Shown: in pieces, positions 15,190-19,975 of the stretch
Numbering within the stretch: position 1 is the first letter of the stretch
Layout of the letters: the number at the start of each line of letters is the position of its first letter
Source: Halobacteriales archaeon SW_9_67_24
Lineage (GTDB): Archaea > Halobacteriota > Halobacteria > Halobacteriales > Halococcaceae
NCBI GenBank assembly: GCA_003022685.1
Contig: PXSV01000088.1
Span: 9,280 to 29,254, forward strand
Reading direction: 5' to 3'
DNA length: 19,975 nt
Made by a program: the position numbers and the translations under genes
The notes under the pieces: generated by a model
Seen by the model: only the letters and a program-made list of their open reading frames with translations
Told to the model about the DNA's origin: nothing
Database searches by the model: none

Positions 15190-15370
15190 GATTGTGCGTG
15201 GTGAACGCCCTGTCGTACCGAAGCGGCGTTCGAGGGCGTGAGGCGTACCGGACCACCGGCCGGCGTCCTCTTAGCGGTTGGGGTCGGCGAACGGTGGGGC
15301 CACGAACGGACGCCAAGTCCGTCCGGTCGCGAATCGACCGATCGGTCCACGAAGCGGTGCGTGCGGACGG

Positions 15371-16947
15371 TCAGTCGTGACGGAACGCACGCCGGCCGGT
15401 GAACGCCATCGCCACGTCCAGCCCGTCGGCGGCGGCGATCACGTCGTCGTCGTTGACCGAGCCGCCCGGCTGGACGACCGCCTCGATCCCCGCCTCGGCC
15501 GCCGCCTCGACCCCGTCGGGGAACGGGAAGAACGCATCCGAGGCCATCACCGATCCCGCCGCCTCGGTCCCCTCGGCGTGCTCGTCGGCCTTCATCGCCG
15601 CGAGCCGCACCGCGTCGACCCGCGAGACCTGGCCCATCCCGATTCCCGCAGTTCGGGTGCCGTCGGCGAACACGATCGCGTTCGATTTCACGTGCTTGAT
15701 GACCTGCCACGCGAAGCACATCGCCTCTATCTGCGCGTCGGTCGGCTCGCGCTCGGTCACGACTTCAAGGCCCGCCGGCGAGAGCGTCTGCGTATCGCGC
15801 TCCTGGACGAGCCGCCCCCCGGTGATGGGTTTCTCGACGAAGCGGCCCGCCTCGGAGCCGAACCCGTCGGTGTCGAGCACTCGGAGGTTCTCCTCGGCCG
15901 TGAGCACCGAGCGCGCGTCCTCGGTGTAGCCGGGCGCGATCACGACCTCCTTGAACGACTCCACGATCAGGTCGGCGGTCGCGGCGTCACACTCCCGGTT
16001 GAGCGCGACGATCCCCCCGAAGGCGCTCATCGGGTCGGTGGCGAGCGCGCGGTCGTAGGCGGTCGCGAGGTCGTCGGCGGTCGCACAGCCCGCGGGGTTG
16101 GTGTGCTTGATGACCGCGGCCGCCGGCTCGTCGAACTCCCGGACGAGGGCGAGCGCGGCGTCGGTGTCATTATAATTGTTGTACGACAGCCTCTTCGCGT
16201 CTTCGTTCCCCTGGTCGGTGTCGATGACGCTCGCCGCCTCGGTCGTGGGATCGGCGTACACTGCAGCCGTCTGGTGTGGGTTCTCGCCGTATCGGAGTTC
16301 GGCGGCGCGCTCGGTGCTCGTCATGCGCCGCGACGCGAACGCGGCTCCCGCGTCGTCGCCGGCCTCACCGTCCTCGTCACCGCTGCTACCGCCTCCGGTA
16401 TCGTCCTCGATGCGAACCCGGTGGTCGTCGCCCTCGCCAGTGATTTCGAGACGGCCCTCGGCGAACCACCGGACTGCACGCGGATAGGCCGCGAACTCAG
16501 CCTCGGTGAGCACCCGGTCCTTGAGCGAGTCAGTGTCGTCGTCGCCGTAGACTGGGACCGCTTCTTGCGTGACGATCGGGCCGCCGTCGACCGTCTCGGT
16601 CACGATATGCACCGTGCAGCCGGTCACGCTCACACCCGCGTCGAGCACCTGGTCGTGGGCATCCCTTCCCGGGAACGCGGGGAGCAGCGACGGGTGGATA
16701 TTGAACGTGAGCGGCGCACTCTCGACGAACTCGCTCGTGAGCACGCGCATGTAGCCGTCGAGACAGACCAGATCGACGTCGTACTCGCCGAGCCGATCGA
16801 GGAGCCGCCGTTCGTGGACGGCGCGAGTGCGGGGGCATCGGGGTCGGCCGCGAACATTACTGTGAGACTCGCGTCGCCTGGCTCCCGGTCGGCGATCCGA
16901 AGGAGGTTCCGACCGCGATTGCCCGCGAGGCCGGCGATCCGTGTCAT
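15371..16947 (-). pseudogene. purH: PurN-PurH fusion (GAR and AICAR formyltransferases), PurN part disrupted
   Basis: From the ATG at 16947, about 41 codons encode a PurN start (MTRIAGLAGNRGRNLLRIAD ... FAADPDAPALA). The rest, about 483 codons to the TGA at 15371, is in the next frame from about nt 16822. It holds the PurN remainder (HERRLLDRLGEYDVDLVCLD, NIHPSLLPAFPG, VTETVDGGPIV), an acidic Gly/Ser linker, and a complete AICAR transformylase domain (LRYGENPHQTAAVY, SYNNYNDTDAA, the catalytic Lys-His in VIKHTNPAG). About 20 residues of PurN between DAPALA and HERRL are missing by comparison with E. coli PurN, and the frame changes. No IMP cyclohydrolase domain is present, as in archaea that use PurO. 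A weak T-rich box (CCTTTGC, 16972-16978) is 27 nt before the ATG. Loss would block de novo purine synthesis unless bypassed, so sequence error is a serious alternative. Confidence 0.85.
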
Positions 16948-17011
16948 GGTCGGAGGCGCGCGCGCCGCGCGCAAAGGCGTTCTCATTCGTTCCAGCCGGA
17001 GGTCGCACCCG

Positions 17012-17923
17012 TCACGAACGGGCTGCCGCAACGACGCGCTCGCCGACGTCCGGCGCGGCGACGATCGCGGCGGCGGCGACCGTGCTCCCGATCGCCGTCA
17101 CCGGCGTCGGCGGCACCGAGAGGTACAGCGCGAGGAAGAAGACGCCGGCGAGCACCAGGGTCGCCACGCTGACGGCGGCCATCGCCGGGGTTCTGGGTGG
17201 TGCGGGCTCCCGATCGACGAGGGCGTACCACGCGAGCCACGCCCCGGCCGCCCCGCCGAGCGCGGCGACACTGTCGAAGGTGACCTGGTTGAGCACCCCG
17301 ACGAGGCCGATCGCGACCGCCACGAGGAACGCCCGGCCGGGATCGGTGCCGCGATCGGCGAGTCGGTAGATCGCGTACAGGAGCACCGCACCGATCGTCG
17401 CCCCGACGACCACATCAATGAGGTAGTGGACCCCGAGCGCGAGCCGCGAGAACGACACCGCCACGACGGCGGCGACCGCGACGGCGAGGCGCGCTCTCCA
17501 GGATCGGTACTCGGTGACGAGCGCCACGCCGCCCCAGACGAGGGTCGTCCCGAGCGCGTGACCGCTCGGGAACCCGTACCCCTCGGCGGTGGCGGCGTTC
17601 TCGTAGACAGGAACGAAAAGCGACGGGAGCCACGGGATCGCGGCGGCGATCCCGGCTTTCGGGGGGCGCGGGAGCATGAAGACGCCCTTCAGCGCCTGGA
17701 CCGTCACGACGTACACGATCGGTAGCGCGAGGACGAACGCGCCGCGCCGGCGGGAAAGCGGGTTGCCAGGCCGCGTCGAAAGAAGGTAGAGGCTTCCGGC
17801 GAGGAGAAACAGGAACCAGACGTCACCGAGCTGGGTGAGCGCCGCGAGTACGACGACGCCGCTCTCGCCGAACAGGTCCCCGAGCGCGTCCGAAATTCCG
17901 ATTCCTCGCCCAGGCTGGACCAC
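17012..17923 (-). CDS. PAP2-family membrane phosphatase
   Basis: The product is 303 residues from the GTG at 17923, chosen because GAGGTG lies seven bases before it and the family-like sequence starts soon after; the open frame continues upstream without family resemblance. The three PAP2 motifs are complete: KGVFMLPRP (79-87), PSGH (119-122) and SR at 159-160 with His166 and Asp170 in SRLALGVHYLID. There are about eight hydrophobic helices, more than the usual six, the extra ones being C-terminal (for example TPAMAAVSVATLVLAGVFFL). The family hydrolyses lipid phosphates or diphosphates such as phosphatidate, PGP or polyprenyl diphosphates at the membrane surface; the substrate here is not known. 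The stop is 64 nt ahead of the purN start on the same strand. The gene is intact. Confidence 0.88.
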   Translation of the reverse strand: MVQPGRGIGISDALGDLFGESGVVVLAALTQLGDVWFLFLLAGSLYLLSTRPGNPLSRRRGAFVLALPIVYVVTVQALKGVFMLPRPPKAGIAAAIPWLPSLFVPVYENAATAEGYGFPSGHALGTTLVWGGVALVTEYRSWRARLAVAVAAVVAVSFSRLALGVHYLIDVVVGATIGAVLLYAIYRLADRGTDPGRAFLVAVAIGLVGVLNQVTFDSVAALGGAAGAWLAWYALVDREPAPPRTPAMAAVSVATLVLAGVFFLALYLSVPPTPVTAIGSTVAAAAIVAAPDVGERVVAAARS

Positions 17924-17924
17924 G

Positions 17925-18035
17925 CTACCGCACCTCGGACACCGACGGTTCGATTTCGTCGACGATGGCTGCCCGGGACACGACGGGACCGATCGCAACA
18001 TCGGCAGCCAGGACGAGGAGGGATCGTCGGGTCAT
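17925..18035 (-). CDS. Possible 36-residue leader peptide before the PAP2 gene
   Basis: From an ATG at 18035 a short frame reads MTRRSLLVLAADVAIGPVVS and ends VSEVR at a TAG at 17925-17927, one base before the PAP2 start. The Arg pair followed by a hydrophobic stretch resembles a signal or anchor segment, and the GAGGTG that would serve PAP2 lies inside its last codons, as in translational coupling. No family is recognised. It could be a small membrane peptide, a decayed gene end, or chance; the 237-bp interval between PAP2 and purB holds nothing else except the purB promoter. Confidence 0.25.
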   Translation of the reverse strand: MTRRSLLVLAADVAIGPVVSRAAIVDEIEPSVSEVR

Positions 18036-18130
18036 GCGATGCTGGTCGGCGAGAGGCGGGCCATCGACTTCGGTGCTATGGTACTCGCTCGACAGTCGGG
18101 ATCGATCGGTGGACCAGCCCAACCGGCACG

Positions 18131-18138
18131 CTTTTTCG
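18131..18138 (+). promoter_or_regulatory. TATA-like box for purB
   Basis: CTTTTTCG is centred 26 nt before the ATG at 18161, again fitting a leaderless haloarchaeal transcript. No ribosome site is visible before that ATG. Confidence 0.5.
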
Positions 18139-18160
18139 AGCGCTCGTCCCACCCGCTCAC

Positions 18161-19546
18161 ATGACCGATCGCGGCCCGCTTTCGGCCGTCTCGCCGCTCG
18201 ACGGCCGGTACGCACGCTACACCGAGCCTCTCACGCCCTACGTCAGCGAGGGCGCACTGCTGCGCGCTCGCGTCCGCGTTGAGGTCGAGTACCTCCTCGC
18301 GCTCGCCGACCTCGACGCCACACCGCTCGACATCGCCCCCGACGAGCGCGCGGCGCTCCGGGCGGCCCACGGGAACTTCGACGACGCGGACGCGGCACGA
18401 ATCAAGCGAATCGAGACTGAGGGCACCGACGAGCGGCCGGCGACCAATCACGACGTGAAGGCAGTCGAATACTTCGTCCGCGACGCCCTTCCCCCGGATC
18501 TCGACGCCGAGGGGTGGGTCCACTTCGGCCTCACGAGCGAGGACGTCAACAACCTCGCACACCGCCTCCTGATCGGCCCTGCCGTCGAGAACGTGCTGCT
18601 TCCCGCCCTCCGGGACGTTCGGGGGGCGCTCGCCGATCTCGCGGACGAGCACCAAGACCTGGCGATGCTCGCGCGGACCCACGGCCAGCCCGCCACGCCG
18701 ACGACGTTCGGCAAGGAGATGGCGGTCTACGCCCGCCGACTCGACCGCGCGATCGATCGGATCGAGTCCGCCACCGCCGATCTCGCGGGCAAACTCGCGG
18801 GCGCGAGCGGAACCTACGCCGCCCACCACGCCGCCTACCCCGATGTCGCGTGGCGGGCGTTCGCGCGCGAGTTCGTCGCCTCCCTGGGCCTCGAATTCGT
18901 CGAACCCGTCACCCAGGTCAACCCGTGTGACGACCTCGCCGCCCTCTTCGACGCGTTGCGGGGAGCGAACACCGTGCTCCTCGACCTCGATCGCGACGCC
19001 TGGCGCTACGTCTCCCAACGGTATCTCGGCCAGCGCGCCGACGCGGACGAGACCGGCTCGTCGACGATGCCCCACAAGGTGAACCCGATCGACTTCGAGA
19101 ACTCGGAAGGCAATCTCTCGAAGGCGAATGCGGATCTCGAATTTTTGGGGGAGTACGTCACGACCTCCAGACTCCAGCGCGACCTCTCGGATTCGACGGT
19201 GAAGCGCAACATCGGGGCGGCGCTCGCGCACTGTCTCATCGGTTATCGGAAAACCGAGGCCGGCCTGGCGAAGGTCGTCCCGAACGTGGAAGTCATGCGC
19301 GAGGACCTCGAAACCAACCCCGAAGTGATCGGCGAGGCCGTCCAGACGATCCTCCGTCGTGAGGGTCACACCGACGCCTACGAACGGGTGAAGGAGCTCA
19401 CGAGAGGCCGGCGCACGAGCCTCGAAGAGTTCCACGCGCTGTTCGACGATCTCGCAATCGACGACGCGACCCGCGAGGAACTCCGCGCCCTCACGCCCGC
19501 GAGCTACACCGGCGTGGCAAGCGACCTGGTAGACGACGTGACGTGA
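18161..19546 (+). CDS. purB: Adenylosuccinate lyase
   Basis: The product is 461 residues, full length, of the fumarase/aspartase superfamily. Seen: the N-terminal SPLDGRYARY (11-20), the substrate-binding GLTSEDVNN, the catalytic His174 in ARTHGQPATP, and the superfamily signature GSSTMPHKVNPIDFE with the mobile-loop serines at 300-301. The SPLDGRY start and length resemble the E. coli type. It catalyses two steps of purine synthesis in the cytosol: SAICAR to AICAR plus fumarate, and adenylosuccinate to AMP plus fumarate. AICAR is the substrate of the PurH domain encoded nearby, which explains the neighbourhood. It has its own promoter and faces away from the purN-purH/PAP2 pair. Its 3' end is 39 nt from the convergent aldolase gene, with no clear terminator between them. 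Confidence 0.96.
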   Translation: MTDRGPLSAVSPLDGRYARYTEPLTPYVSEGALLRARVRVEVEYLLALADLDATPLDIAPDERAALRAAHGNFDDADAARIKRIETEGTDERPATNHDVKAVEYFVRDALPPDLDAEGWVHFGLTSEDVNNLAHRLLIGPAVENVLLPALRDVRGALADLADEHQDLAMLARTHGQPATPTTFGKEMAVYARRLDRAIDRIESATADLAGKLAGASGTYAAHHAAYPDVAWRAFAREFVASLGLEFVEPVTQVNPCDDLAALFDALRGANTVLLDLDRDAWRYVSQRYLGQRADADETGSSTMPHKVNPIDFENSEGNLSKANADLEFLGEYVTTSRLQRDLSDSTVKRNIGAALAHCLIGYRKTEAGLAKVVPNVEVMREDLETNPEVIGEAVQTILRREGHTDAYERVKELTRGRRTSLEEFHALFDDLAIDDATREELRALTPASYTGVASDLVDDVT

Positions 19547-19585
19547 GGTCGTCGCCGGAGCGGTTACGGCCGGCTCGATCGGCTC

Positions 19586-19975
19586 CTACGACCGCGCGTC
19601 CTCGACGGCAGCGACGAACTCGGCGGCCGAATCACGAACCGCGTCCCAGTCCTCGCGTTCGATCGCATCATAATCGACCAGCGCCGAGCCGGCACCCACC
19701 GCGACCGCACCGGCCTCGAAGTACGCCGCGACGTTCTCGGTCGAGACCCCGCCGGTGGGCATCACGGGCACGTCGCCGAGCGGGCCCTGGAGCGCGCCGA
19801 TGTGGCCTGGCCCGACCGTCGAGGCGGGAAAGAGCTTCAGGATGTCCGCGCCGGCGGCCATCGCGCGGTCGGCCTCGGTCGGCGTCATCACGCCAGGGAT
19901 ACAGACCACGCCCTCGCGATTGCAGACCTCTACGACTCGTTCGTTGAGATTCGGCGCGAGCACGAACTCCGCGCC
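19586..19975 (-). CDS. eda: 2-keto-3-deoxy-6-phosphogluconate aldolase, Eda type (5' end outside window)
   Basis: The frame is open to the right edge, so the N-terminus is missing; 129 codons remain of about 210. The retained part is a class I KDPG/KHG aldolase: GAEFVLAPNL at the edge, CIPGVMTPTEADRAMAAGAD, the Schiff-base lysine at nt 19835-19837 in LKLFPASTVGP, then VPVMPTGGVSTENVAAYFEAGA. It cleaves KDPG to pyruvate and glyceraldehyde 3-phosphate in the cytosol, the step after KDG kinase. This is the bacterial Eda family rather than the DHDPS-like KD(P)G aldolase of many archaea. It converges with purB, the two stop codons being 39 nt apart. Related aldolases act on other 2-keto-3-deoxy acid phosphates such as KDPGal, so substrate range is open. 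Confidence 0.92.
   Translation of the reverse strand, partial: GAEFVLAPNLNERVVEVCNREGVVCIPGVMTPTEADRAMAAGADILKLFPASTVGPGHIGALQGPLGDVPVMPTGGVSTENVAAYFEAGAVAVGAGSALVDYDAIEREDWDAVRDSAAEFVAAVEDARS

Noticed and set aside
13051..15204. + strand open frame of about 717 codons opposite the sugar dehydrogenase
   Set aside because: It mirrors the dehydrogenase codons and starts with a low-complexity Arg/Gly run produced by the antisense of the Thr-rich linker.
16957..16972. GC-rich alternating palindrome upstream of purN
   Set aside because: It is a simple GCGC tract expected at this base composition; there is no sign of a specific operator.
15278..17725. Very long + strand open frame (about 815 codons) opposite purN-purH and PAP2
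   Set aside because: It is antisense to genes with complete family motifs and is rich in Arg, Gly and Val with no domain-like order; long antisense frames are normal at this GC content.
19547..19585. Terminator hairpin between purB and the aldolase gene (GGAGC and GCTCC arms at 19557-19586)
   Set aside because: The arms are only 5 bp with a 20-nt loop, there is no T-run on either strand, and one arm enters the aldolase stop region.

Overview
The window comes from a halophilic archaeon (class Halobacteria). The evidence is very high GC with strong GC bias at third codon positions, highly acidic predicted proteins, Tat rather than Sec signals on exported proteins, several genes with a TATA-like box about 26-29 nt before the start codon (the leaderless arrangement common in haloarchaea), and an archaeal-type PurN-PurH fusion without the IMP cyclohydrolase domain. 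The genus cannot be read from the sequence.

Left half, nt 1-9419, + strand. A dipeptide-epimerase-like enolase-superfamily gene is cut by the left edge. It is followed by a frameshifted relic, a Gfo/Idh/MocA NAD(P)-dependent sugar dehydrogenase, an 80-nt compound inverted repeat directly after that stop codon, and a universal stress protein. Next comes a tight five-gene CUT1-type sugar ABC transporter operon: Tat lipoprotein binding protein, two permeases, ATPase and a 67-residue membrane protein. A second Gfo/Idh/MocA dehydrogenase, clearly paralogous to the first, closes this half. The intergenic DNA before the transporter is rich in candidate operators.

Middle, nt 9459-15189. A PfkB-family sugar kinase and an aldo/keto reductase lie on the + strand. 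On the - strand are a disrupted 2-keto-3-deoxygluconate kinase (kdgK) and a Tat-exported cupredoxin plus PQQ-type sugar dehydrogenase. Right end, nt 15371-19975: a disrupted purN-purH fusion (-), a PAP2 membrane phosphatase (-), purB (+) and an Eda-type KDPG aldolase (-) cut by the right edge.

Taken together this is largely a carbohydrate-catabolic island. It has uptake by ABC transport, oxidation by cytosolic and extracytoplasmic sugar dehydrogenases, and two enzymes (KDG kinase, KDPG aldolase) of the semi-phosphorylative Entner-Doudoroff route. Two purine-biosynthesis genes are interleaved. The most striking anomaly is that four loci carry apparent frame disruptions: two look like single-base losses (about nt 1079 and 13100), and two look like losses of about 60 nt that also shift frame (about nt 12695 in kdgK and 16822 in purN). 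These may be real gene decay or consensus/assembly errors, and raw reads would decide. As written, the sugar dehydrogenase frame runs without a stop into kdgK.
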